Positions 16,613 to 25,498 of a stretch of DNA of 64,000 bases are shown here, in pieces. Position 1 is the first letter of the stretch. Every line of letters begins with the position of its first letter. This DNA comes from Cryomorphaceae bacterium (GTDB taxonomy: Bacteria; Bacteroidota; Bacteroidia; Flavobacteriales; ECT2AJA-044), in the NCBI GenBank assembly GCA_017798125.1, contig CP059070.1:1984001-2048000 (forward strand). The letters run 5' to 3'. The position numbers and the translations under genes are program-made. The notes under the pieces are model-generated. The model saw nothing but the letters and a program-made list of their open reading frames with translations, ran no database searches and had not been told where the DNA came from.

Positions 16613-16636
16613 TTATTGACTTGTAGCGAGAGAGAG
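16603..16636 (-). repeat. Proximal copy of the 34-nt direct repeat, overlapping the tRNA-Met 3' end
   Basis: Perfectly matches 16427-16460, 176 bases away, and runs 13 bases into the tRNA gene. See the finding on duplicated tRNA 3' ends. Confidence 0.9.
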
Positions 16637-16697
16637 ACTTGAACTCTCGACCTCCGGGTTATGAATCCGACGCTCTAACCAGCTGAGCTACCTCGCC
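16624..16697 (-). tRNA. tRNA-Met (CAT anticodon)
   Basis: 74 bases. Acceptor GGCGAGG pairs with TCTCGCT, the D-arm is GCTC..GAGC, the anticodon loop is TTCATAA, and the T-loop TTCAAGT is canonical. The first acceptor pair is G:U-like (G1:T72) and the anticodon stem lacks the three G:C pairs of initiators, so this is an elongator Met or possibly a CAT-Ile(lysidine) species. No CCA is encoded. Confidence 0.93.
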
Positions 16698-16715
16698 TTG
16701 CGATTTTTGAGGGTG

Positions 16716-16747
16716 CAAATATAAGTCAAATAGATTTTTCAACACAA
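16716..16747 (-). promoter_or_regulatory. Promoter of tRNA-Met
   Basis: On the minus strand TTG, 21 bases, then TATATTTG: the Bacteroidota sigma-A pattern. The -7 element ends 18 bases before the tRNA. Confidence 0.7.
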
Positions 16748-16799
16748 TTTTCCTAACCCTTGATTTTTATATATTGCGACCCAGCAATTCATCCCCTAC

Positions 16800-17180
16800 A
16801 TGTCAGACAAAATCAAATACCAGCTTGAATTTCCGGTGAAAGCGTCACCAAAAATGTTGTACCAATATTTGACGACGCCATCGGGATTGTCCGAGTGGTT
16901 TTCCGACGATGTAAATTTTCGTGGAAAGAAATACGTCTTCATTTGGGATGACAGTCAAGAAGAAGCTGAAATCATCAGCAAGAAGCCCAATGTCTACATG
17001 AAGCTGAGGTGGCTGGAAAACGACGACGATTCGTTTTTTGAGTTCCGGATTGTTATCGATGATTTAACCAAAGATGTTTCGCTGATCATTACGGACTTCG
17101 CGGATGAAGACGAGATCGATGAAAGCAAGATGTTATGGGAGACGCAAATTCACAACCTGCTGCACGCCATAGGTTCTTGA
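16800..17180 (+). CDS. START-like (SRPBCC/AHSA1-type) domain protein
   Basis: 126 residues. It begins with the typical KYQLEFPVKASPKMLYQYLTTPSGLSEWF segment of helix-grip proteins and ends in a long helix. Members bind hydrophobic ligands or act as co-chaperones, and the specific ligand is unknown. The stop overlaps the start of the PAP2 gene (TTGA), so the two appear translationally coupled. Confidence 0.8.
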   Translation: MSDKIKYQLEFPVKASPKMLYQYLTTPSGLSEWFSDDVNFRGKKYVFIWDDSQEEAEIISKKPNVYMKLRWLENDDDSFFEFRIVIDDLTKDVSLIITDFADEDEIDESKMLWETQIHNLLHAIGS

Positions 17181-17851
17181 TTCCAATTGATCGCAAGGGA
17201 ACAGGGAGTATCTTGCCTTGGTTCCTCATCCCATTTGGGATATTTCTTGTCTTCGCTCAGTTTACCTTGTTTAGGTCCGGTAAGGGAATGGAGCTTCAGT
17301 TGAGGTTTCAGGACCTGCATCATCCCGTCGCAGATGCTTTCTTTAAATACTTCACCTACCTAGGAGACGGAGTTTTTGTGGGTGTGATCATCTTAATTTT
17401 ATTGCTCTTCGTTCAGGTCCGTTCGGGCTTGTTTTTGTTAGTGGCCAGCCTCGTAGATAGTGTTGTTATACAATACCTCAAAAGATCGGTCTTTGGAGAT
17501 TCTTACAGGCCTTCACATTATTTAATGGGCCATGAAGATTTCAAGACTGTTCCCGGCGTTGAGCTTCACGATCGCTTTAGTTTCCCGTCTGGACACACAG
17601 CGGCTGCGTTTTGTCTTTATTTTGGATTAGTATTGGTTGTGCGCAAGAAGATTCCGGCTTTTGTGTTTTTTCTCGTGGCTCTAGGAGTAGGCTATTCGAG
17701 AATACACTTGAATCAGCATTTCCTTCAGGATATCTACGTCGGCTCTATGATAGGCACGGGAATAGCGGCACTTTGTTATCCAATTTTCTATCCACGAAGT
17801 CGCACCAGTCCTAAGGGCCTTTTGGATCGTCCTATGATTCGTCTCCGATGA
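17177..17851 (+). CDS. PAP2 family phosphatase
   Basis: About 224 residues with five to six membrane helices. PAP2 motifs are KRSVFGDSYRP (motif 1 region), FPSGHTAA (motif 2) and SRIHLNQHFLQD (motif 3, SR-x5-H-x3-D). These enzymes remove phosphate from lipid phosphates such as undecaprenyl pyrophosphate or lipid A. The frame is open from an ATG at 17135 inside the previous gene, but the TTG at 17177 forms a TTGA overlap with its stop and starts just before the first helix, so I prefer it. It overlaps the GT39 gene by four bases (ATGA). Confidence 0.85.
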   Translation: MIPIDRKGTGSILPWFLIPFGIFLVFAQFTLFRSGKGMELQLRFQDLHHPVADAFFKYFTYLGDGVFVGVIILILLLFVQVRSGLFLLVASLVDSVVIQYLKRSVFGDSYRPSHYLMGHEDFKTVPGVELHDRFSFPSGHTAAAFCLYFGLVLVVRKKIPAFVFFLVALGVGYSRIHLNQHFLQDIYVGSMIGTGIAALCYPIFYPRSRTSPKGLLDRPMIRLR

Positions 17852-19500
17852 AAAAAGAGTTGTGGATCAGTATTTCCATATTCGTTGGATCCTTGATTTT
17901 GTTTGTTCCATTTCTCGGTGCCGTTCACCTCTTTGACTGGGACGAGTTGAACTTTGCCGAGGCCGCGCGTGAAATGCTTCTTACAGGACAGCTGAGCACC
18001 GTGCAGATCAACTTCCAGAACTTCTACGAGAAACCGCCTTTGTTTTTCTGGATGCAGGCCTTGAGTATGTCCGCTTTTGGTGTGAATGAATTTGCTGCAC
18101 GTCTGCCAAACGCTATTTGCGGTGCGTTTACCTTGAGCATAGTCTGGAACATCGGAAAGAGGTGGTTCGACGAACGAATGGCGTGGTGGTGGGTGCTGAC
18201 CTATTTAGGTGCCCTTCTGCCTGTTTTTTATTTCAAGAGCGGAATCATTGACCCTTGGTTCAACCTCTTCATTTTCTTAGGCATTTACTACGGTGTTCGG
18301 TTTACATCGAAGTATCAGGAGCGCAAGAGTCACGTCATCATACTGTGCGCTTTCTTCTTGGCTCTAGCACTGTTGACAAAGGGACCGGTGGGTTTGCTCG
18401 TCTTTTTACTCGTCAGCGCCGTGTACTTTGTATTTAAAAGATTCTACGGTTTTCCACGTTTGGGCCAAGTGCTGTTATTCTTAACCGTGTTCTTGCTAAC
18501 TGGAGGCTCTTGGTTTCTTTTTCATGTATTGACAGGCACACCAGAAGTGGTTCAAGAATTCATCAAGGTTCAGGTTAACCTCTTTTCATCCGACGTGGCT
18601 GGTCACGCTCAACCATTTTGGTATCATTTTGCCGTCTTGTTGGTCGGCTGTTTTCCAATCAGTGTATTTGCCCTTCCCGCCATGCTTCGCATGCGTTTGG
18701 CGAGCTATGAGCGCGATCATTTTCATCTGTGGATGAAGATCATGTTTTGGGTAGTTCTCATTCTGTTCTCCATCGTCAAGACCAAAATCGTCCACTACAG
18801 TTCGCTGACATATTTCCCGTTGACCTTCCTAGCGGCATTGACCCTGTACCGGTTCGAACTTCGATCGAAACGACTTCATCCAGGATTATTCGCTTTAGGC
18901 TTAATGTTATCCCTTGCATTAGGCGCAGTATACAGTGTCCTTCCATGGATTGAAAGTTGGACGGGCTTGGTCGATTGGTCGAAAGTTGATGTGTTTACGG
19001 CTTCTCAGTTCACGCAGCAAGTAGAATGGCCAGAAATCACTCGTTGGATAGGACCTCTGTTCTTGGTGCTTTCTGTTGCGTCTATGATTGGTCTGTTGCG
19101 CGGAAAGATCTATTGGGCTAGAATACAGCTTGTAGGAGGACTTTTCATTTCCATGGCGCTCATTCTCTTGGTCACGCCAAAAGCAGAAATCTACTTTCAG
19201 CGTCCGGCAATTGAATTCTACAAAAGAGCTTCAGAAGAAAAGGCTTATGTACACACCCTGGGGATGAAATCTTATGGATACCTGTTCTATGGGCAAAAGG
19301 AAGGTCCGTTGCCGAAACCTCTAGGTCAATCTGAACGGGAATGGCTGACTGCTGGAGAGGTGGACCGAGTCGTGTATTTCATTGGGCGCAACAACAGACG
19401 TGACAAAGTATTGGAGCGCTATCCGAACTTGCAGTTCGTCGAAGAAAGGGGAGGGTATGACCTATACGTCAGACCATACAGTGCTCAGCCCTTGGAATAG
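17848..19500 (+). CDS. Glycosyltransferase family 39 (ArnT/PMT-like) membrane protein
   Basis: 550 residues with about 11-12 membrane segments. The first periplasmic loop has the catalytic-type acidic pair in HLFDWDELNFAEAAREML, and a later FYEKPPLFFWMQALSM is a GT39/ArnT signature. These enzymes transfer sugar from a polyprenyl phosphate donor to lipid A, protein or another acceptor in the periplasm. Together with the coupled PAP2 phosphatase and the convergent GT2 (which resembles polyprenyl-phosphate sugar synthases), an envelope-glycan or lipid A modification role is likely by inference. Confidence 0.85.
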   Translation: MKKELWISISIFVGSLILFVPFLGAVHLFDWDELNFAEAAREMLLTGQLSTVQINFQNFYEKPPLFFWMQALSMSAFGVNEFAARLPNAICGAFTLSIVWNIGKRWFDERMAWWWVLTYLGALLPVFYFKSGIIDPWFNLFIFLGIYYGVRFTSKYQERKSHVIILCAFFLALALLTKGPVGLLVFLLVSAVYFVFKRFYGFPRLGQVLLFLTVFLLTGGSWFLFHVLTGTPEVVQEFIKVQVNLFSSDVAGHAQPFWYHFAVLLVGCFPISVFALPAMLRMRLASYERDHFHLWMKIMFWVVLILFSIVKTKIVHYSSLTYFPLTFLAALTLYRFELRSKRLHPGLFALGLMLSLALGAVYSVLPWIESWTGLVDWSKVDVFTASQFTQQVEWPEITRWIGPLFLVLSVASMIGLLRGKIYWARIQLVGGLFISMALILLVTPKAEIYFQRPAIEFYKRASEEKAYVHTLGMKSYGYLFYGQKEGPLPKPLGQSEREWLTAGEVDRVVYFIGRNNRRDKVLERYPNLQFVEERGGYDLYVRPYSAQPLE

Positions 19501-20231
19501 AGTTTACTCTTCATCACTCCCCATTTGCACAAGCGGTGAATCAACGAAACCCTCAAAACGCCAAGACCGTAGATCGAGCTGTCCTTTAGGTTAATGGAGG
19601 AGGCGTCATCAAAATACTTAGTCGGACAGGTGATTTCGGCAATGTCATACCCTTCATAGAAGATCTGACTTAGCATTTGATTGTCGAAGACAAAGTTGTC
19701 CGAGTTGATGTTGTAGTTGATGGATTGCAGGACTTCTTTCGAGAAAGCTCGGTATCCCGTGTGATACTCGGAAAGTTTCTCATTCAATAGGATGTTCTGC
19801 GCAAGGGTAAGAATCCGGTTAGCCACATACTTGTACCATGGCATGCCCCCTTTAAGAGCACCTTTACCCAAAATCCGAGAGCCCAAAACGACGTGGTAAA
19901 GCCCGTTGGCGATCAGGTAGCTCATGCTCGCCACCAATTTGGGTGTATACTGGTAATCGGGATGAACCATGACGACGATGTCGGCATCCAGCTCCAAGGC
20001 CGTGTTGTAGCACGTCTTTTGGTTCCCTCCGTATCCTTTGTTTTGCTCGTGGCGAATGATGTGTTTGATTCCCAGTGAACGACCCACTTCTGTGGTATTG
20101 TCCGGACTGTGATCATCGACGAGAATAACGTCATCTACCAAGTCCATCGGTAGTTCTTGGTAGGTCTGCTCCAGTGTTTTGGCCGCATTGTATGCGGGCA
20201 ATACGACGACGAGTTTCTTTCCGTTAACCAT
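19485..20231 (-). CDS. Glycosyltransferase family 2 (DPM1-like)
   Basis: 248 residues with a GT-A fold: VVVLPAYNAAKTLEQTYQ at the start, the VDDHSPDNT nucleotide site, and VMVHPDYQY in the place of the DxD-like motif. It resembles enzymes that make polyprenyl-phosphate sugars. There is no long C-terminal membrane region, so it is soluble or peripheral. The 3' end overlaps the convergent GT39 gene by 16 bases; the lipid-sugar product could be the donor for that enzyme (inference). Confidence 0.85.
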   Translation of the reverse strand: MVNGKKLVVVLPAYNAAKTLEQTYQELPMDLVDDVILVDDHSPDNTTEVGRSLGIKHIIRHEQNKGYGGNQKTCYNTALELDADIVVMVHPDYQYTPKLVASMSYLIANGLYHVVLGSRILGKGALKGGMPWYKYVANRILTLAQNILLNEKLSEYHTGYRAFSKEVLQSINYNINSDNFVFDNQMLSQIFYEGYDIAEITCPTKYFDDASSINLKDSSIYGLGVLRVSLIHRLCKWGVMKSKLYSKG

Positions 20232-20351
20232 AAAGGGTGCCTTTTATTCGAGCGATCGCAAAAGTAATAAATCCACGTGGAAGGCCGCATTGTAGCCCGA
20301 CGCAAGAAGATTTTTCTTAGTTTAGGATGCTGTTTGGAATGTGAAGTGCAT

Positions 20352-23159
20352 ATGAAGGAAAAGCTAATTCGAGCGGGCGTTTTATTCCTGCTCCTTTTTT
20401 TTGGTCTTGAAGCTAGTGCCCAGCGGATTAGAGGTACCGTTACGGATATTGAAACCGGTGAAGGCGTCTTCGGGGCGGGAGTCCTTATAGAAGGCACTCA
20501 GATTGGAACCACGACTGATTTCGATGGGAATTTTGAATTGAACCCAGTTGGGCAGTCTTTTCCTTTGACCATTCAAGTGAGTTACATTGGCTACGAATCA
20601 GCTGAGATAGAGGTGAAAAACACCAACGTCCAGGTTCGAGCCAAACTCAAACCAACGAGTTTCAACCTCAATGACGTCACGGTCGTAGAGTCCAGAATTA
20701 CTAAGAAACAAAAAGAAGCGGCCTTGACGGTTGAGTCTATGGACGTCATTGCCATCAAAGAGGCAGCCTCTGGATCCTTCTACGAATCCTTGGGGAATCT
20801 TAAAGGAGTCGATATGACTTCTGCTAGTTTAGCCTTTAAGATCATCAATACTCGAGGGTTTAATAGCACCTCTCCAGTACGTTCGCTTCAAATCATTGAC
20901 GGAGTGGACAACCAAGCACCTGGATTGAACTTTAGTTTAGGTAATTTCCTGGGAGCGAGTGACTTGGATGTGGCTCGGGTGAACATCATCGCCGGTGCAA
21001 GCTCGGCGTTTTTTGGCCCAGGAGCCTTTAACGGAGTTATCCAAATGGAGACCAAAGACCCTTGGAGATACGAAGGCATAAGTGCTTCACTTAAAGTAGG
21101 GGAACGTTCCCTTACGGAAACAGCTGTGCGTTATGCCAATGTCTGGCAGAATAAAGATGGTGAGGATAAGTTCGCCATTAAATTGAATCTCTTCTACTTA
21201 TCTGCGTACGATTGGGAAGCGACGAATGATCAACCTATTTATGAATCGGATGCTCCGTTTGGAAATCCAGGAGGATGGGATCGAGTCAACTGGTATGGAG
21301 ATGAGGATGTGTCTCGACGTTCGAACGATTACACGGACCCCTTGAGCCTTCGCGATGTGCCTGGTCTGGGAATTGTACACCGTACTGGATACTCCGAATT
21401 GGACCTAGTGGACTACAATACACGGAACGGAAAGTTTGCCACGAGTCTCCATTATAAAGTAAAGCCAGATGTTGAGGTAATCTATGCCCTCAACTACGGA
21501 ACGGGAACAACGGTCTATCAAGGGGATAATCGCTACAGCCTGAAGAATATCCAATTCCTTCAAAACCGATTTGAGATTAAGAAAGAAGGCAAGTGGTTTC
21601 TTCGTGCTTACCTGACCAACGAGGATGCCGGGGATACTTATGATGCGGTGTTTACCGCATTTCAAATGCAGGACGTAGCCAAGGATATTGATGATTGGCT
21701 CATTGATTATAAGGCCTACTGGCGAAGCGTTTACAGCAGTCAAGTTCGCGACCTAACAGGTCTCGACGCCAACGGAAACACGGTATCTATTGGTGAAGTA
21801 CTCAATACTTTTCCTTTTGACGAAGACTTGTACTACTCCTTGCTCGAGCAGAACAATGAGACCATTCAAGACTTTCATGATGTAACCCGAGCGTGGACGG
21901 ATTCGACTCCGCGTGTTGGTGGATACGCTTATTTTGAGCCTGGAACGGCTCGATATGACTCCATCTTTGATTGGGTGACTTCTCGATCCTTCCAAGAGGG
22001 CGGTTCAAGGTTCTATGATAAGAGCGCACTTTACCACATACACGGGGAGTACAAGTTCACCCCGATGTTTGGAGACATTGTGGTCGGAGGAAACTTCCGC
22101 CAGTACTTGCCGGATAGTCGTGGTACCATCTTCTACGATACCGCGGACGTGGTCATTCGCAACAGTGAGTTTGGAGCATACATCGGTTTGGAGAAGAAGT
22201 TGATGATGGAGCGCTTAAAGCTGAACGCGACATTGCGGATGGATAAAAATCAGAACTTTGATTATGTGTTCTCGCCCGCTGTATCTGCCGTGTTCTCGCC
22301 GGATGAAAAGAACACGATTCGTCTGACCTTCAGCTCTGCCGTTCGAAACCCAACGCTTCAAGATCAATACCTGTATTACAATGTCGGCCGAGCCATTCTC
22401 ATCGGAAATCTAGATGGCTACGACTCCTTGATTACCCTACAATCATTCAGCGACTATATTGGATCCTTGCAGCCGAGCGAACTCGAATACTTCGACGTTG
22501 CACCGATTTCTCCAGAGCAGGTTCGGACCATTGAACTGGGGTATAGAGCTACTTTGGGTAAGAAGGCTTATGTCGATTTAACGTACTACTACAGCATGTA
22601 CGACAACTTCATTGGATTCAATGTCGGAGTCGACGCAGGTATTCCAAACCAAGGAGGTATTCCTCCAAGTTCAGTGCAGGTCTATCGTATTGCGGCAAAT
22701 TCTCGTGACCGCGTATTCACTCAAGGGTTTTCTATTGGAGCTAATTACTACCTCAGTGACAATTATATTCTCTCTGGTAACTATTCATGGAACCGCATTG
22801 ATTTACGGGATTCCGATGACCCTATTATCCCTGCCTTTAATACGCCAGAACACAAATACAACCTTGGGCTCACAGGACGGGACTTGACTATCCTGGGCGT
22901 TAAGAACTTGGGTTGGAGTGTCAATTACAAATGGGTCGATAGCTTCCTTTTCGAGGGCTCTCCTCAGTTTACGGGAATCGTGCCTTCTTACTCCTTAGTG
23001 GACGTACAAGCGAATTACTCTATTCCCGATTGGAATTTGCTCTTTAAAGTGGGGGCGTCCAACGTTCTGAACAACGATGTCGTTCAAGTATATGGGGGTC
23101 CTACCGTAGGCCGATTGGTTTACGGTCAGGTCATCTTCGACTTAGACTTCAAGAAATAA
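20352..23159 (+). CDS. TonB-dependent outer-membrane receptor with CarboxypepD_reg-like domain
   Basis: 935 residues. A signal peptide (LIRAGVLFLLLFFGLEASAQ) is followed by a carboxypeptidase regulatory-like beta domain (IRGTVTDIETGEGVFGAGVLIEGT), then a plug domain (RGFNSTSPVRSLQIIDGVDNQAPG) and a C-terminal beta-barrel. This is the SusC/CirA-like receptor architecture of Bacteroidota, which uses TonB energy to import oligomers, siderophores or vitamins. No SusD partner follows. I chose the ATG at 20352 because the longer frame adds a non-signal N-terminus. The next gene, a T9SS-secreted hydrolase, begins 50 bases downstream and may be co-expressed. Confidence 0.88.
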   Translation: MKEKLIRAGVLFLLLFFGLEASAQRIRGTVTDIETGEGVFGAGVLIEGTQIGTTTDFDGNFELNPVGQSFPLTIQVSYIGYESAEIEVKNTNVQVRAKLKPTSFNLNDVTVVESRITKKQKEAALTVESMDVIAIKEAASGSFYESLGNLKGVDMTSASLAFKIINTRGFNSTSPVRSLQIIDGVDNQAPGLNFSLGNFLGASDLDVARVNIIAGASSAFFGPGAFNGVIQMETKDPWRYEGISASLKVGERSLTETAVRYANVWQNKDGEDKFAIKLNLFYLSAYDWEATNDQPIYESDAPFGNPGGWDRVNWYGDEDVSRRSNDYTDPLSLRDVPGLGIVHRTGYSELDLVDYNTRNGKFATSLHYKVKPDVEVIYALNYGTGTTVYQGDNRYSLKNIQFLQNRFEIKKEGKWFLRAYLTNEDAGDTYDAVFTAFQMQDVAKDIDDWLIDYKAYWRSVYSSQVRDLTGLDANGNTVSIGEVLNTFPFDEDLYYSLLEQNNETIQDFHDVTRAWTDSTPRVGGYAYFEPGTARYDSIFDWVTSRSFQEGGSRFYDKSALYHIHGEYKFTPMFGDIVVGGNFRQYLPDSRGTIFYDTADVVIRNSEFGAYIGLEKKLMMERLKLNATLRMDKNQNFDYVFSPAVSAVFSPDEKNTIRLTFSSAVRNPTLQDQYLYYNVGRAILIGNLDGYDSLITLQSFSDYIGSLQPSELEYFDVAPISPEQVRTIELGYRATLGKKAYVDLTYYYSMYDNFIGFNVGVDAGIPNQGGIPPSSVQVYRIAANSRDRVFTQGFSIGANYYLSDNYILSGNYSWNRIDLRDSDDPIIPAFNTPEHKYNLGLTGRDLTILGVKNLGWSVNYKWVDSFLFEGSPQFTGIVPSYSLVDVQANYSIPDWNLLFKVGASNVLNNDVVQVYGGPTVGRLVYGQVIFDLDFKK

Positions 23160-23209
23160 CCACCTGAATTCATTATTTTAGCATTCTGTCAACCTAATAA
23201 ATTGTCTTT

Positions 23210-24952
23210 ATGAACAAAAAGCTATCCTTTGTACTCTTGGCCCTGGTTGCCGGAGTAACTTCTTTCGCGCAAAACCTGCGATACTATGATCCAGTATTTT
23301 CTGGCAACGTGGTTACAACGCAGGATATTACCTACGGCACTAATGTAGACTTCCTTATTTCAGGAGATTTAGCCGATCCAAACAACGCTACACAAGTTGG
23401 AGCGGACCTCGTTGCCCTCAATACGGCAATTCTTACAGGTCAACCGATTCCTGCAACGCATTACACTCCCTACGCCGTGGATCAATCTACCGTAGTAAAG
23501 GTCACGGATTTGAAAATGGACATTTACGAGCCAGATCAAACGGTCGATACGGAGGGGGCTCGTCCAGTAATGATCATCATTCACACAGGTAACTTCTTGC
23601 CACAGATCGTAAATGGTTCTGCAGTAGGAACACGTCGCGATAGTTCAATCGTGAACTTGGCGAAGCGTGCTGCAGCAGCAGGTTATGTTGCAGTGAACAT
23701 CAGCTACCGTGGCGGATGGAACCCATTGGCAGCTACTGTTGAAGAGCGTCGCTCACAATTGTTGAACGCGGTATACCGTGCGATCCACGATACTAAAGCA
23801 TGTGTTCGCTTTTTGAAAGAAGACGCTGCTACTGTGAACACGTACGCGATCAACCCCAACAAGATTGTTCTTTTCGGAGAAGGATCTGGAGGGTACGTTT
23901 CTTTGGCGTATGCAACCATGGACAAGTATTCAGAGTTGACATTGCCTAAGTTCACTTGGGCTTCTGGACCACTCGTAGGACAGTCGTACATCGATACGAA
24001 CACCGTTGGAAACCTAGAAGGACTGGGTGGAGCATTGAACCTGTACCAAGACAATGGTTTCAACACCAATGTTGCTATGGTAGCGAACACAGGTGGAGCT
24101 TTGGCGGACACTTCATGGTTGGAAGCAGGTGATGTTCCTATGGTAACCTTCCACGCCGTACGCGATGGATTTGCTCCATTCGAAAACGGAATTGTAATCG
24201 TACCGACCACCAACGAAGACGTTGTTGAAGTACAAGGGCCAAACCTCTTCATGAAGAAAGCGAACCAACTTGGAAATAACGATGCGTTCAAGAACTCTGC
24301 CTTCTTCGCGGATCCTTACACCGAGCGTGCCCGTGCGGTATACGGAAATACATACAGCTATTACTTGCCAGCGCCGAACAACAACATCACGGTTCAAAAC
24401 TGGCTCGAGGGATGCTTCCCAGTCATTAAGCCCCTTTCCGCTTCTCAGTTGACTCAGAACGGTTCTCCATGGCAATGGTGGGACTTGAACACCTTGACCC
24501 TTGTTGTTGCGGGTGTGAACGCGCAGTTGGGTACCAGCTATGACGCGAACACGATTCACCAAAACGGTATCGCTGGAAACCCAGACATGGGACCAGCCGA
24601 AGGAAACGCCTACTTGGACACCATCCAAGGATACTTGTTCCCTCGTGTGATGTTGAGCTTGAACTTGCCAGGAGCGAATGTATTTAGCGTTGAAGAAGCG
24701 AATACTGCAGCAAACAGCATCGATGTATTCCCTAACCCTGCAGCCGATCACTTGACCATCAATACTGCTGAAGCGCCAAAGGCGGTCACCGGCGTGGAAA
24801 TGATCAATGCATTGGGGCAGGTTGTACGCAGCAATGAAAGCGCATCTGTTGAGATTCGTTGGGATCTAACGGGCCTCGAAGGAGGCGTATACTTCTTGAA
24901 TTTCCAGTTTGAAGATGGTTCAGTTGGAACCCGCAAGCTGATTGTCCAATAA
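23210..24952 (+). CDS. Secreted alpha/beta-hydrolase with T9SS type A sorting domain
   Basis: 580 residues. Residues 1-20 are a signal peptide ending in TSFA. The middle has an alpha/beta-hydrolase pattern: RPVMIIIHTGNF, then YVAVNISYRGGW, then LFGEGSGGYVSLAYATM. In known carboxylesterases the nucleophile elbow is GESAGG; here S226 lies one residue later and its -2 neighbour is Glu. The last 80 residues are a type IX secretion C-terminal domain (IDVFPNPAADHLTI .. GGVYFLNF .. RKLIV). It would be exported to the surface or medium. Codon use is strongly biased (AAC, GGA, CCA), suggesting high expression. Substrate unknown. Confidence 0.85.
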   Translation: MNKKLSFVLLALVAGVTSFAQNLRYYDPVFSGNVVTTQDITYGTNVDFLISGDLADPNNATQVGADLVALNTAILTGQPIPATHYTPYAVDQSTVVKVTDLKMDIYEPDQTVDTEGARPVMIIIHTGNFLPQIVNGSAVGTRRDSSIVNLAKRAAAAGYVAVNISYRGGWNPLAATVEERRSQLLNAVYRAIHDTKACVRFLKEDAATVNTYAINPNKIVLFGEGSGGYVSLAYATMDKYSELTLPKFTWASGPLVGQSYIDTNTVGNLEGLGGALNLYQDNGFNTNVAMVANTGGALADTSWLEAGDVPMVTFHAVRDGFAPFENGIVIVPTTNEDVVEVQGPNLFMKKANQLGNNDAFKNSAFFADPYTERARAVYGNTYSYYLPAPNNNITVQNWLEGCFPVIKPLSASQLTQNGSPWQWWDLNTLTLVVAGVNAQLGTSYDANTIHQNGIAGNPDMGPAEGNAYLDTIQGYLFPRVMLSLNLPGANVFSVEEANTAANSIDVFPNPAADHLTINTAEAPKAVTGVEMINALGQVVRSNESASVEIRWDLTGLEGGVYFLNFQFEDGSVGTRKLIVQ

Positions 24953-24972
24953 GACATTTATAAAGCACAAAG

Positions 24973-25000
24973 TAAAGCCCCGGTACTGCCGGGGCTTTTT
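24973..25000 (+). terminator. Terminator after the secreted hydrolase
   Basis: AAAGCCCCGGTACTGCCGGGGCTTTTTT: a 9-bp stem and T-run. The T-run merges into the TATTTTTG (25001-25008) that precedes the next start by four bases. Confidence 0.85.
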
Positions 25001-25012
25001 TATTTTTGAGGC

Positions 25013-25498
25013 ATGAATAAGGCCATTTTTCTGGACCGAGACGGGGTAATCAATCACGACCCCGGTGACTATACCACCAGTTGGGATGAGTTCACCTTTC
25101 TTCCTGGAATTGAAGAATTCCTCATCAAGCGAATCAATGAAGGGTACCTACTCATTCTCATCACGAATCAAGGTGGTGTAGCCAAAGGGAGATATACCCT
25201 AGAGACCGTGGAGGACATTCACATGAGAATGCAGGAACATTTAGCGGATTACGGCATACACTTCGCCGAAATCTACTTCAGTCCGTACCACGATGATTAC
25301 AGCAGATCATTGTCGCGGAAGCCCGGGTCCATCATGGTTGAAAAAGCATTGGCCCGTTTCAACATTGACCCGGTACAATCGGTTATGATCGGCGATAAGC
25401 AAAGGGATTTGGATTGTGCGGTAGCAGCCGGAGTTTCCGGACATTTGGTGCCTGTGAATTCAAATCTGAACGAAATTCTAAGCGATGATCAATTTTAA
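25013..25498 (+). CDS. HAD-IIIA phosphatase (GmhB/histidinol-phosphatase-like)
   Basis: 161 residues of the HAD superfamily: FLDRDGVINHDPGDYT is motif I with both catalytic Asp residues, ILITNQGGVAKGRYT is motif II, and MIGDKQRDLDCAVAAG is motif IV. The match is closest to D-glycero-D-manno-heptose-1,7-bisphosphate 7-phosphatase, which makes a heptose precursor for LPS. The zinc-binding Cys cluster of E. coli GmhB is not seen, so substrate is tentative. TATTTTTG ends four bases before the ATG, which suggests a leaderless mRNA. It overlaps the next gene by 14 bases. Confidence 0.85.
   Translation: MNKAIFLDRDGVINHDPGDYTTSWDEFTFLPGIEEFLIKRINEGYLLILITNQGGVAKGRYTLETVEDIHMRMQEHLADYGIHFAEIYFSPYHDDYSRSLSRKPGSIMVEKALARFNIDPVQSVMIGDKQRDLDCAVAAGVSGHLVPVNSNLNEILSDDQF

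Noticed and set aside
16408-16700. Integrated genomic island at tRNA-Met with attL/attR
   Set aside because: The interval is under 200 bases with no integrase or cargo. Only a scar or a tiny element is possible.
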